This document shows, in pieces, positions 8,312 to 15,885 of a DNA stretch of 42,507 nucleotides. The stretch's first letter is position 1. Each line of letters begins with the position of its first letter. This stretch comes from Thermoplasmata archaeon (GTDB lineage Archaea > Thermoplasmatota > Thermoplasmata > Lutacidiplasmatales > UBA184). The position numbers and the translations under genes were made by a program. A model generated the notes under the pieces. The model did not search any database. It saw nothing but the letters and a program-made list of their open reading frames with translations, and was not told the DNA's origin. The stretch is from contig JAKACD010000009.1 in NCBI GenBank assembly GCA_021821785.1, positions 1 to 42,507 on the forward strand, given 5' to 3'.

Positions 8312-8356
8312 TTTCCTTCCAGCGGCGGCGCCGGCGCGATGCGAGCCCCGGCGGGC

Positions 8357-8650
8357 TCAGCCGGTCGGCGCGCGATGGTAGGCGAGCCCGTACCAGGTTC
8401 CGCGTTCGCGGTCGTAGGTGGTCCCGCACTGGTAGCAGAAGAAGATCCGGTGCGGGGGTTCCTTCGGCTCCTTCTCCATCTCCCCCCCGCAGATCGGGCA
8501 GCAGAGCTTCCGCTCGACCTCGGGCAGACCGTGCCAGGAGTCCCGGCGCCGGTCGTAGACGACCCCGTCGTGCGGGCAGATGAACATCGGATACGGAACG
8601 GTCGCCGCGGCCGGTCCGTTCATAGCACGGCCGCAGACCGGGCAGAACAT
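8357..8650 (-). CDS. Small double zinc-ribbon protein
   Basis: The 97-residue protein has two similar zinc-ribbon halves. The first has CPVCGRAMN, then FICPHDG and VYDRRRDSWHGL. The second has CCPICGGEME, then FFCYQCG and TYDRERGTWYGL. The two halves share the pattern C-x2-C, about 20 residues, a second metal-binding knuckle, then YDR-R-x-W-x-GL, so they look like an internal duplication. The first half has a Cys and a His (CPHD) in the second knuckle instead of CxxC. It probably has a structural or nucleic-acid/protein-binding role; no family name is recognised. The gene lies 44 nt downstream of the methyltransferase on the same strand and may be cotranscribed with it. Confidence 0.7.
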   Translation of the reverse strand: MFCPVCGRAMNGPAAATVPYPMFICPHDGVVYDRRRDSWHGLPEVERKLCCPICGGEMEKEPKEPPHRIFFCYQCGTTYDRERGTWYGLAYHRAPTG

Positions 8651-8694
8651 CCCGCCGCGGATACTCCTCGGCACCGATGAACGTAGCGGCCGCC

Positions 8695-10203
8695 CTAGCC
8701 CGACCGGGTCGGTCGCTCGAGGGTGACGACCGACTCGCGCAGCGCGAAGCTGCGGCGCTGGCCGCTGCGGCGGGTACGGGCAACCTCGACCGAGACGATG
8801 TCGAACCCGATGCGGGCGCCGAGGCGGGCGAGCAGGAGATCCCCGGGCACGTACGTGCCGGCGAGGAGCGAATCCCCCACGACGACCACGAACCGGCCGC
8901 CGGGGACGAGCGCGCGGCGGACCCCGACGAGCACGGGGAGGAGGTCCGCGAAGTAGCGATGGACGATGGCGTGCATGTCGGCCCGGCGATAGGTCCCCTT
9001 GCGGCGCACGTTCGCCTCGATCTGCGGCAAGATCTCCGCGAGCCAGGGATCGGGAAGGCGGGCGAGGCCGGCATACGCCGCCGCCTCGGACCGGGGCAGG
9101 TTGTCGCAGGCGACCTCCGCCCGGCGCAGGGCGGCGAGGTCGGCGTAGGAGCGGGCGTACCCGAGCCAGGCGAGGTCGACCTTGTAGTTCATCACGTAGT
9201 CCATCCCGTTGACGTAGGGAGGGCTCGTCACCGCGAGGTCGACCGAGCGCTCGGGCCAGTCTCCCGCGCGGGCGTCCCGCTGCGCGACCTCGGCGGGCGG
9301 ACCGAGACGGGCCCGCTCGGGCCGGAGCCCCCTGAGGTCCTCCGCCATCTGGTCGATCGCCTCCCGGTACCGCTCGAACGGCCCGGGCCCGTCGTCCCGG
9401 GCCCGCCGGTCGTACCCGAGGCACGGCGAGCGATGCAACCGGCTCGAGGGGATCAGGATCCGGCCGAACGCGAGGGCCAACGCGTCGGCGATCGGGCTCC
9501 CTTCCCGAGGGAGCGCATCGCGGAGCCGCGTGAGCTCCCCGAGCGCGCGGGGCGAGAACTGCCGCGCGGTCTCGCGCAGGAACGGCGGCGCTCCGATGGG
9601 CCGGCGCCGCGCGCGGGCCAGGAGCCGGCTGGCGGCGCGCCGCAGGCGGGACGGGTCGAGCTCGAGCCGCGTCTTCACGCGGGAGGCAAGGACCGCCGGA
9701 GCGAGGAGCTCGCTCCCGAGCGCTCGGGCCCCCGCGCGCCGGGCCTCGACGAGCGTCGTTCCGCTGCCCGCGAACGGGTCGAGGACCGTGTCGCCTCGAC
9801 CGATCTTCTCGGCCCCCAGTACGCCGGCGACGAACTCCGCCGAGTAGCCCTGGACATAGGGCCACCAGCGGTGGACCGGGAGCGTCTCGTTCGAACGGAA
9901 CGTGATCGGGCCCGCGTAGCGGCCGAGCGATACGCCGTGCTCCTTCTCGAATCGATCGCTGAACTCGCCCGGAGGGACGAAGTCGGACCGCCCATCGAGC
10001 CGCTCGAAGTCGCTCAGCACCCAGAGGCCCCGGCCGATGCGAAGGACCGCGCCGCTCTCCGAGAGCACGTCGAGGGCCGCCTCGATGCGTCCGGGGCTAT
10101 CGTCGATGCGCCGAGCGAGCTGCAGGACCGTGGCCCCGAGGGCCCCCGACTCCCCGAGCGCGGAGCGCAGCGCGTCCGAGAGTGCTTCGGGCATGGCGGC
10201 CAC
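8695..10203 (-). CDS. Orphan amino-type DNA methyltransferase (N4-cytosine or N6-adenine) with N-terminal winged-helix-like region
   Basis: The protein has 502 residues from a GTG at 10203 (499 from the ATG at 10194). The GTG lies 25 nt from a TATA-like box, fitting leaderless expression. Residues about 1-75 look like a winged helix (TVLQLARRIDDSPGRIEAALD). The SAM-binding motif I is LDPFAGSGTTLVEA and the catalytic motif IV is AVTSPPYVNGMDYVMNY; SPPY is typical of N4-cytosine enzymes. Motif I precedes motif IV by roughly 180 residues. A C-terminal segment, LVPGGRFVVVVGDSL, closes the fold. It modifies exocyclic amino groups in DNA, or less probably RNA. No restriction endonuclease or specificity subunit is adjacent, so an epigenetic or protective role is more likely than a classic R-M system. 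Confidence 0.8.
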   Translation of the reverse strand: MAAMPEALSDALRSALGESGALGATVLQLARRIDDSPGRIEAALDVLSESGAVLRIGRGLWVLSDFERLDGRSDFVPPGEFSDRFEKEHGVSLGRYAGPITFRSNETLPVHRWWPYVQGYSAEFVAGVLGAEKIGRGDTVLDPFAGSGTTLVEARRAGARALGSELLAPAVLASRVKTRLELDPSRLRRAASRLLARARRRPIGAPPFLRETARQFSPRALGELTRLRDALPREGSPIADALALAFGRILIPSSRLHRSPCLGYDRRARDDGPGPFERYREAIDQMAEDLRGLRPERARLGPPAEVAQRDARAGDWPERSVDLAVTSPPYVNGMDYVMNYKVDLAWLGYARSYADLAALRRAEVACDNLPRSEAAAYAGLARLPDPWLAEILPQIEANVRRKGTYRRADMHAIVHRYFADLLPVLVGVRRALVPGGRFVVVVGDSLLAGTYVPGDLLLARLGARIGFDIVSVEVARTRRSGQRRSFALRESVVTLERPTRSG

Positions 10204-10223
10204 GCCGGGGAAGGAGCCGCGGG

Positions 10224-10233
10224 GGATTATGAA
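10224..10233 (-). promoter_or_regulatory. TATA-like box of the methyltransferase gene
   Basis: The minus strand reads TTCATAATCC within the 3' end region after CHAD, centred 25 nt from the GTG at 10203. It suggests the methyltransferase has its own leaderless promoter despite lying only 43 nt after CHAD. Confidence 0.5.
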
Positions 10234-10246
10234 CGCGCGGTCCGCG

Positions 10247-11146
10247 CTAGCCCGTACGATCCGGGGGAGAGGGGAGCAGCCGGCGCGGGCGCACCATCTC
10301 GAGGGCGTCGACGACGGACCGGCGGACCGCCCGGCGTTCCGCGCCGAGCTGCTCCGCCCAGCGGCTCTTGCGGAGCGATGGCTCGAGCCCCGCGAGCAGT
10401 ACATCGAGGTCGTGGAGGTGGCCGAGCTCCTGCTGGAGGCGACGCAACGCGCCGGCCACCGGTCGGCCGGCCGGCGGATCGACCGTGGCGGCGAGGTCGA
10501 TCAGCTGACGGAACCGGCGGACCCGGATGCGGAGGCGGTGGAGGCGGTCCATCGAGGGCCGGCGCCGGGCCTTCCGATGGGCCGCGACGAGCTTGCGGTG
10601 CAACCTTCCCTGATGCTCGTCCAAGAGCCGACGCACGCCGGTGGAGGAGAGCCGCGCTGGCCGACCGCCGAGCGCCGACCGCAGCTCCTCAAAGAGGCGG
10701 GCATCGGTCTCCGACCGCAGGCGGGCCCGCAGGAGCTCTCGGCCGATGTGCGCATCATCGCGCAGCCGACCCCGATACCGATCGAGGCGCTCCCGCTCGG
10801 GGCCGGGGCGCGCGACGTGCTCGACGCCCTGGAGGATCTCGACCGCCACGTCCCGGTCCCGGACCTGGCCCACGAGCTGCGCGAGCCGGCGAACCCGTCG
10901 GTCTAGGGAGTCGAGGCGCGCCCGGTCGGCGGTCGAGGCGAGGTTCTTCAGCATCGAGAAGCCGAGGTGGAGGCGACGCAGGTCCCGGTGCAACCCGTGG
11001 AGGCTCGCCGCGCTCGGACGGGGAGCCCGACCGACGCTGGCGGACCGGGCCGCGACCCGATCGATGAGCCGGGCCAGTTCGGGCCCGAGGCCGGAAGGGG
11101 TCGTCGGTCCTTCGGCCCGCCCTGCCTCCGCCACGTCTATCCTCAC
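10247..11146 (-). CDS. CHAD-domain protein (polyphosphate-binding type)
   Basis: The 299-residue protein is mostly helical and very rich in Arg and His. It shows the conserved CHAD pattern: a first half with LHGLHRDLRRLHLGFSML and GQVRDRDVAVEIL, and a second half with DRLHRLRIRVRRFRQLID and LGHLHDLDVLLAGL. CHAD folds are paired four-helix bundles whose basic groove binds inorganic polyphosphate; this is established for the family. There is no fused CYTH/triphosphatase domain. The start is a GTG at 11146, 25 nt from its TATA box. It is divergent from the exopolyphosphatase gene across 89 nt, which strongly supports a polyphosphate role. Confidence 0.85.
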   Translation of the reverse strand: MRIDVAEAGRAEGPTTPSGLGPELARLIDRVAARSASVGRAPRPSAASLHGLHRDLRRLHLGFSMLKNLASTADRARLDSLDRRVRRLAQLVGQVRDRDVAVEILQGVEHVARPGPERERLDRYRGRLRDDAHIGRELLRARLRSETDARLFEELRSALGGRPARLSSTGVRRLLDEHQGRLHRKLVAAHRKARRRPSMDRLHRLRIRVRRFRQLIDLAATVDPPAGRPVAGALRRLQQELGHLHDLDVLLAGLEPSLRKSRWAEQLGAERRAVRRSVVDALEMVRPRRLLPSPPDRTG

Positions 11147-11165
11147 CGGGTCCCCAACCGCCGAC

Positions 11166-11175
11166 GATAGTAAGG
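11166..11175 (-). promoter_or_regulatory. TATA-like box of the CHAD gene
   Basis: The minus strand reads CCTTACTATC, centred 25 nt from the GTG at 11146. It lies about 40 bp from the ppx TATA box on the opposite strand, so regulators bound in the 89-nt gap could act on both genes. Confidence 0.55.
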
Positions 11176-11205
11176 GCCTCGCTGCGGGGGTCGACCCGGA
11201 CCGAG

Positions 11206-11215
11206 GGTAATTAGG
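11206..11215 (+). promoter_or_regulatory. TATA-like box of the ppx operon
   Basis: GGTAATTAGG is centred about 25 nt before the GTG at 11236, predicting a leaderless mRNA for ppx and the two downstream kinase-like genes. Confidence 0.6.
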
Positions 11216-11235
11216 CTCGGCCCCGATGCCCCGGT

Positions 11236-12789
11236 GTGGAACGCCCCCACCCCGCGCCGGAGCGCCCGTCGAACGGGCGCCCCCTACCGCCGACCCTCGC
11301 GGTCGTGGACATCGGGTCCAACACCGCGCGCCTGGTCATCTTCGAGGCGATCGGCGCGGCGGTGCGAGCGATCTACGAAACGAAGGAGGTTCCGCGTCTC
11401 GGCGCCCATCCCGCGGTGGGGGGCCGGCTCAGCGACGAGGCGATCGGGCGAGGGCTCGCCATGGCCCGCCGGTTCGCCGGGATCCTCGACCGGCGCAAGG
11501 TCGGGCGCACGATCGTGGTCGCGACGAGCGCGGTGCGCGACGCGCCCAACGGTCCCGACTTTGCTCGGGAGGTCGAGCGAGCCACCGGGCTTTCCGTGCG
11601 GACCCTCTCGGGCACGGAGGAGGCCCGCTACGGCTACCTCGGGGTCGCGAGCGCCTGGGAGCTCTCGAACGACCTCGTGCTGGACCTGGGTGGGGGCTCC
11701 CTCCAGCTCGTGGACGTGCACGAGGGGGCCCTGCGGAACTCCGTGAGCCTGCCGCTCGGCGCGCTGCGCCTCTCCCAGCGATTCTTCGAGCACGACCCCC
11801 CGAAGCACCGGGAGCTCGAGGCGCTCGAGGCCCACGTCCGGGTGACCGTGAGGAACGCGATGGAGGCGTTCGGAGGGAAAGGATACCGGCTCTTCGGGAT
11901 CGGAGGCACGGTGCGCGCGCTCGCCCGGGCGGCGATCGAGTTCCGCGAGTACCCCGTTCGCCGAGTCCACGGCTACCCGCTCTATGACCACGACATCGAG
12001 GCGCTCGGGGAGCTCCTCGGGGACATGCCGTCAGCGAAACGTCGCGCGATCGCCGGTATCGGGGCGGACCGCGCCGATGTGGTGTTGGCGGGGATCGTCG
12101 TCTTCCAGGAGCTGCTCCGCGCGGCGGGGGCCGAACGGATCGTCGTCTCCGGCACCGGGATTCGGGAGGGCGTCGCGCTCGAAGCGATCGGCGCCCAGCT
12201 CCCCGCCCCAGCGGAGGTGCTGGCCGAGCGCAGCGCCGTCGCCGCGTCCGCGTCGTTCGCCTTCTCGATCGAGCACGGGCGTGCGGTCGCGGAGACCGCC
12301 CTCGCGCTCTACCGAGCCCTGGGCGCCCTGTTCGATGGGGCCGGAGAAGGCACGGCCCGCGCCCTCCAGGTCGCCGCGTGGATGCACGACGCGGGCCTCT
12401 CGGTCGACCTCTGGAACCACGCCCACCACTCCGCCTACCTGGTGCAGAACTACCCGATCTGGGGGCTCGATCAGCGCGAGATCCTCCTCGCGTCGATGGC
12501 GACCTACCTGCACGAAGGGGATGCCCCTCCCTCCGAATGGAAGAAGGGGTACCTCCCGATCCTGCGGCCGCCGGATCTCCTGCTCGCGGCCCAGCTCGGC
12601 GCGATCCTCGAGGTCGCCGAGATCCTCTCGCCGGCGCACCCCAAGTTCAGCCTCGCCGGCACCGGCCGGATGCTTTCGGTGAGCTTTTCTAGTCCCACCG
12701 ATACCCCCCTCTCCCCCCGCTGGGCCGAGAAGGTCCGCAAACCGATGGAACGGGCGTTCGGGATCGAGGTGCGCGCTCGCGATGCCTGA
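11236..12789 (+). CDS. ppx: Exopolyphosphatase/GppA-family phosphatase with C-terminal HD-like domain
   Basis: The 517-residue protein has an ASKHA fold with phosphate-1 motif VVDIGSNTARLVIFE, TSAVRDAPNG, LSGTEEARYGYLG, phosphate-2 motif VLDLGGGSLQLV, and the adenosine-type motif FGIGGTVRALAR. The C-terminal part (about residues 340-517) resembles the HD domain of long Ppx/GppA proteins: VAAWMHDAGL, then NHAHHSAYLVQN, and later SMATYLHEG. The family removes terminal phosphate from inorganic polyphosphate and/or converts pppGpp to ppGpp; the CHAD and PhoU neighbours favour polyphosphate. The GTG at 11236 is chosen for its TATA spacing. The stop overlaps the next gene by 8 nt. Confidence 0.92.
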   Translation: MERPHPAPERPSNGRPLPPTLAVVDIGSNTARLVIFEAIGAAVRAIYETKEVPRLGAHPAVGGRLSDEAIGRGLAMARRFAGILDRRKVGRTIVVATSAVRDAPNGPDFAREVERATGLSVRTLSGTEEARYGYLGVASAWELSNDLVLDLGGGSLQLVDVHEGALRNSVSLPLGALRLSQRFFEHDPPKHRELEALEAHVRVTVRNAMEAFGGKGYRLFGIGGTVRALARAAIEFREYPVRRVHGYPLYDHDIEALGELLGDMPSAKRRAIAGIGADRADVVLAGIVVFQELLRAAGAERIVVSGTGIREGVALEAIGAQLPAPAEVLAERSAVAASASFAFSIEHGRAVAETALALYRALGALFDGAGEGTARALQVAAWMHDAGLSVDLWNHAHHSAYLVQNYPIWGLDQREILLASMATYLHEGDAPPSEWKKGYLPILRPPDLLLAAQLGAILEVAEILSPAHPKFSLAGTGRMLSVSFSSPTDTPLSPRWAEKVRKPMERAFGIEVRARDA

Positions 12790-13495
12790 ACCGACGGTCC
12801 CGGTCCCTTCCGCGCCGAGCCACGGCTATCCGGGCCGGCTCCTCGTCTTCGAGGGCCTCGATGGAAGCGGGAAATCGACCCAGGCTGCCCTCCTCGGGAA
12901 ATGGCTCCAGTCCGGGGGCCACCGGGTCTTCTTCACCGAGTGGAATTCCTCCCAGCTCGTCGCGAACACCATTCGCCGGGGAAAGAAGAAGGGCCTCCTC
13001 ACTCCGACCACCTTCTCGCTGCTCCACGCCGTCGACTTCGCGGACCGCTTCGACCGGCAGATCCTCCCGCCCCTCCGGGCCGGGTACCTCGTGGTCTGCG
13101 ATCGCTATGCGTACACCGCGTTCGCCCGTGACGCGGCGCGCGGATGCGACCCCGACTGGGTACGGACGATCTACTCCTTCGCGCCTCGGCCGGACCGCAT
13201 CTTCTACTTCCAGGTTCCCGTCCAGGTGACCCTGAGGCGGAAGCTCGCCTCCCGTCTCAAGATCAACTACTACGAGGCCGGGATGGACCTGGGCCTCTCC
13301 GACGAGGTGAAGGAGAGCTACGTCCGCTTCCAGACGCGGCTCAAGCGCGAGTACGATCGCCTCGCGGTGACCGACGGGTTCACCGTGGTCGACGCGACGC
13401 GATCGGTCGAGGCGATCCAGCGCGAGCTGCGGCAGGACCTCGCGCCGATGCTCGAGAACGTCCCGACCGGGGCGCGGTTGATGCATGACGGATAG
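12782..13495 (+). CDS. Thymidylate-kinase-like P-loop kinase, first of an overlapping pair
   Basis: The 237-residue protein has an intact Walker A, FEGLDGSGKSTQAALL. The TMPK-like DR motif reads VCDRYAYTAFARDAARG, and a lid-region sequence is YYEAGMDLGLSDEVKESY. Fold and motifs belong to the thymidylate kinase branch, but the DRY-x-YT-x2-AR wording differs from classic dTMP kinase (DRY followed by SxxAYQ). PPK2 polyphosphate kinases are structural relatives. The ATG at 12782 lies inside the end of ppx and the stop overlaps the next kinase-like gene by 11 nt, so one mRNA carries all three. A nucleotide or polyphosphate-linked phosphotransfer role is inferred; housekeeping dTMP kinase is the alternative. 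Confidence 0.8.
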   Translation: MPEPTVPVPSAPSHGYPGRLLVFEGLDGSGKSTQAALLGKWLQSGGHRVFFTEWNSSQLVANTIRRGKKKGLLTPTTFSLLHAVDFADRFDRQILPPLRAGYLVVCDRYAYTAFARDAARGCDPDWVRTIYSFAPRPDRIFYFQVPVQVTLRRKLASRLKINYYEAGMDLGLSDEVKESYVRFQTRLKREYDRLAVTDGFTVVDATRSVEAIQRELRQDLAPMLENVPTGARLMHDG

Positions 13496-14273
13496 GACGT
13501 ACGGGACCCGGCTCCCCGGGATGCCAACCGAGCCCTTGACCGGACGGCTCGTCGTGATCGAGGGACCGGACGGCTCGGGTCGGACGACGGAGGTGGCCCT
13601 CCTCAAGACCCACCTCGAGGTGGAAGGGCACGCCGTCGTCGATACGGGTCTCCGCCGGTCCGACCTCGTCAGCGACGAGATCGACCGGGCGAAGCAGGGG
13701 CACACGCTCGGCGCGACCACGCTCGCCCTCCTCTACGCGGTCGATTTCGCGGACCAGCTCGAGAACAAGATCATCCCGGCGCTCGCCGCCGGCTCGACCG
13801 TGCTCGCCGACCGCTACATCTACACCCTGATGGCCCGCGCGATCGCCCGCGGCGCCTCGCGGGAGTGGGCCCGCGAGCTCTACGGGTTCGCCCTGCGGCC
13901 GGACCTCGTTCTCTTCCTCGAGGCGCGGCCCGAGATCCTCCTGCACCGCTCGATCGGCAAGTACGGGTCGCTCGACTACTGGGAGAGTGGGATGGACCTG
14001 AGCCTCTCGCGCGATCTGTTCGAGAGCTTCTTCCTCTACCAGGACCGGCTCTCGCGCGAGTTCGACTGGATGGCCGGGGAGTACGGATTCCAGCGCGTCG
14101 ATGCGAACCGGGCCCCCGAGCAGGTGCACGAGGACGTCCGGCGGCTGGTCGCTCCGCTCTACGAGGGGGCCGCGTCGGCGCGCGCATCGGCCCGGTCGCG
14201 GCGGGTCAGTCGCCCAGCGTCTCGAGCTGTTTCCGGGTCAGGAGCCAGAGCAGGCGCCCGGCGCCCGGCCTGA
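13485..14273 (+). CDS. Second thymidylate-kinase-like protein, Walker A Lys replaced by Arg
   Basis: The 262-residue protein is a clear paralogue of the preceding one. Shared features are VIEGPDGSGRTTEVALL at the P-loop, LYAVDFADQLENKI, LADRYIYTLMARAIARG and DYWESGMDLSLSRDLFESF. The P-loop has GSGRTT where GSGKST is expected, so the phosphate-binding lysine is replaced by arginine, which usually abolishes or greatly lowers activity. It may act as a regulatory or structural partner of the intact kinase, as TMPK-fold proteins dimerise. The start is either the ATG at 13485 (coupled to the previous stop) or the ATG at 13521. The Ala/Arg-rich C-terminal tail (about residues 230-262) lies antisense to the end of sixA over 68 nt. 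Confidence 0.78.
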   Translation: MTDRTYGTRLPGMPTEPLTGRLVVIEGPDGSGRTTEVALLKTHLEVEGHAVVDTGLRRSDLVSDEIDRAKQGHTLGATTLALLYAVDFADQLENKIIPALAAGSTVLADRYIYTLMARAIARGASREWARELYGFALRPDLVLFLEARPEILLHRSIGKYGSLDYWESGMDLSLSRDLFESFFLYQDRLSREFDWMAGEYGFQRVDANRAPEQVHEDVRRLVAPLYEGAASARASARSRRVSRPASRAVSGSGARAGARRPA

Positions 14274-14739
14274 CCGCGGCGGCGAACTCGATACAGGCGG
14301 CTCCGCCCTTCGCGAGCCGGACGACGGGCAGTCCATCGCCGGTGAGCGCGAGGCCGACGAACTCGGCGAGACCCGGAGCGTGGCCGACAAGGAGGAACTC
14401 CTCCCCCGGTTGGGCCGAGCGCGCGAGGCGGTCGAGGATCGGTTCGGCGGGGCGGCCGCTCGCGAGTTCGATCCAGGTCTCGGCCCGGGCCCCGCCCACG
14501 GCCGCGTGCACCAGCTCGGCCGTGGCGCGGGCCCGCTCCGCCCGGCTCGTGACGATCCTCGGTCCCGGGTCGACCAGGCGTCCGATCCCCTTCGCGGCGC
14601 GCCGGGTCGCCTTGACCCCGCTCGGGGTGAGCGGTCGCTCGGCGTCATCGGGCCACCGGGCCGGATCCCGTATCTCCGCCGGCCCGTGCCGGACGACCAC
14701 GACCCGAAGCGGATGCGCACCGGAACGGACACGCGGCAT
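14206..14739 (-). CDS. sixA: SixA-like histidine phosphatase
   Basis: The 177-residue protein belongs to the short branch of the histidine phosphatase (RHG) superfamily. The catalytic motif is RVVVVRHGPAE, followed by ERPLTPSGVKATRRAAKG, VTSRAERARATAEL, and the second catalytic His in FLLVGHAPGLAEFV. E. coli SixA dephosphorylates phosphohistidine on phosphotransfer proteins. SixA-like proteins are also known next to CHAD and polyphosphate genes, where the substrate is not settled. The gene lies 53 nt downstream of phoU on the same strand and is probably cotranscribed. It converges on, and overlaps, the second kinase-like gene. Confidence 0.87.
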   Translation of the reverse strand: MPRVRSGAHPLRVVVVRHGPAEIRDPARWPDDAERPLTPSGVKATRRAAKGIGRLVDPGPRIVTSRAERARATAELVHAAVGGARAETWIELASGRPAEPILDRLARSAQPGEEFLLVGHAPGLAEFVGLALTGDGLPVVRLAKGGAACIEFAAAVRPGAGRLLWLLTRKQLETLGD

Positions 14740-14792
14740 GAGGGAAACGCGGGACGGGGCAGGGAGGTGGGGGGAAAAACGGTTCGCCCTCG

Positions 14793-15782
14793 CTAGGGCC
14801 CGGGCGGGGCGACGAGACGCGGCACGAGCCCCCGGTCCAGCGAACGGACCGGACCCAGGGATCGGTCCAGGGCGACCTGAGCGATATCCTCGGCATAGGC
14901 CACCGTGCGGCCGATCGATTCGAGGATGCGGGTGACCGCGGCCGCGGTCGCGGGCGGCATCGTGCCGCCGTTGACGGCCGGCAGCAGCCGATCCGAGAGC
15001 GCGCGACCGGACGCGAGCAGCGCTTCCCCGGTGTCGAGGAGCTCGTTCGCCGTGGGACCGTCGTTCACGGCCAGGACGCCCTGGAGGTGCTCCATCGCCT
15101 GGTGGTGGAACTGCCGGAGCGAGAGGATGGGGCCCGACCCCTGGGGAAGGTCGATGAGGCGGCGGCCCTCGTCTCCCAGGATCGTCGCATGGTCCGCGAT
15201 CCGTTCGAGGCTGCGGGCGACCGTCCAGTAGCCCAAGACGCGTGGCCCGCCCGAGCCGTCCGCGATCCGCATCGCCGCGAGCCGCTCCACATACCAGGAT
15301 TCTCGGTCGATCTCGTCGTCCCGTCGTTCCCAGGCGTTGTCGGCGCCGAGGGGAAGATGGGACCAGCTTTCGACGGCGGACCGGTGGAAATCCAGCACGA
15401 GGCGGCCCATCCGGGCGAGCCGCTGCTCGAGGGGGATCGGGCTCTCGAACGCGAGGTCGCGCAGGACCAGGGTGCCGAGCTCATCGGAGAAGATCTCGGG
15501 TTGGCGCGTCCGACGGCAGAAGCTGCGGACGACCCCTCGGGTGGGGACGCTGATCCGGGGCCGCTCGCGGACCCAGAACTCCCGGGCGCCGCCCAGGTAC
15601 GCCCCGAGCAAGCGGCGGAACAGGTGCTCGGGCGGCTCGCCGCGGGCCACGACGATGGTGGCGGCCGTCGAGGTCTCGGCGGGCCGGGACAGAGTAGAAG
15701 GAAGGGAGAGGGTCGCAGGGACCGAGACCCGGAGAGTCGGGTCCGGCACGGTGGGGCGGGGCGGTACGTTCGTTCGCTTCAT
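14793..15782 (-). CDS. phoU: Archaeal PhoU-like phosphate regulator
   Basis: The 329-residue protein has two PhoU three-helix bundles: the first around ARMGRLVLDFHRSAVESW and RESWYVERLAAM, then WTVARSLERIADHATILGD; the second around FHHQAMEHLQGVLAV and ILESIGRTVAYAEDIAQ. The ERIAD and YAEDIA segments carry the acidic metal-binding pattern of PhoU. The N-terminal about 50 residues may be a degenerate SpoVT/AbrB-like segment as in other archaeal PhoU proteins, followed by a conserved linker region. PhoU proteins restrain phosphate uptake and signalling when phosphate is plentiful. The ATG at 15782 is leaderless (TATA at 15805). sixA follows on the same strand. Confidence 0.82.
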   Translation of the reverse strand: MKRTNVPPRPTVPDPTLRVSVPATLSLPSTLSRPAETSTAATIVVARGEPPEHLFRRLLGAYLGGAREFWVRERPRISVPTRGVVRSFCRRTRQPEIFSDELGTLVLRDLAFESPIPLEQRLARMGRLVLDFHRSAVESWSHLPLGADNAWERRDDEIDRESWYVERLAAMRIADGSGGPRVLGYWTVARSLERIADHATILGDEGRRLIDLPQGSGPILSLRQFHHQAMEHLQGVLAVNDGPTANELLDTGEALLASGRALSDRLLPAVNGGTMPPATAAAVTRILESIGRTVAYAEDIAQVALDRSLGPVRSLDRGLVPRLVAPPGP

Positions 15783-15804
15783 CGAACAAAAATGGGTGAG
15801 GAGA

Positions 15805-15814
15805 GAATATATAG
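15805..15814 (-). promoter_or_regulatory. TATA-like box of phoU
   Basis: On the minus strand it reads CTATATATTC, centred 27 nt upstream of the phoU ATG at 15782, in an AT-rich island (about 15783-15860) that stands out against the surrounding GC-rich sequence. Confidence 0.7.
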
Positions 15815-15839
15815 AATTCCAATTTAGACTATATTCAGC

Positions 15840-15853
15840 ACAATATCTATTGT
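15840..15853. promoter_or_regulatory. Palindrome upstream of the phoU TATA box (candidate operator)
   Basis: ACAATA and TATTGT form a perfect 6-2-6 inverted repeat (centre TC). It lies 25 bp upstream of the phoU TATA box on the minus strand and 32 nt after the RnfD-like stop codon. Its position suits an activator or upstream regulator of phoU-sixA; no protein is identified. Confidence 0.45.
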
Positions 15854-15885
15854 TAGCCTCCGCTGCCCGGGGGGCGCGGGGCTCC

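Noticed and set aside
12782-14273. Naming both kinase-like genes tmk
   Set aside because: The DR motif context differs from classic dTMP kinase and the second copy lacks the Walker A Lys, so a dTMP kinase symbol would overstate what is seen.
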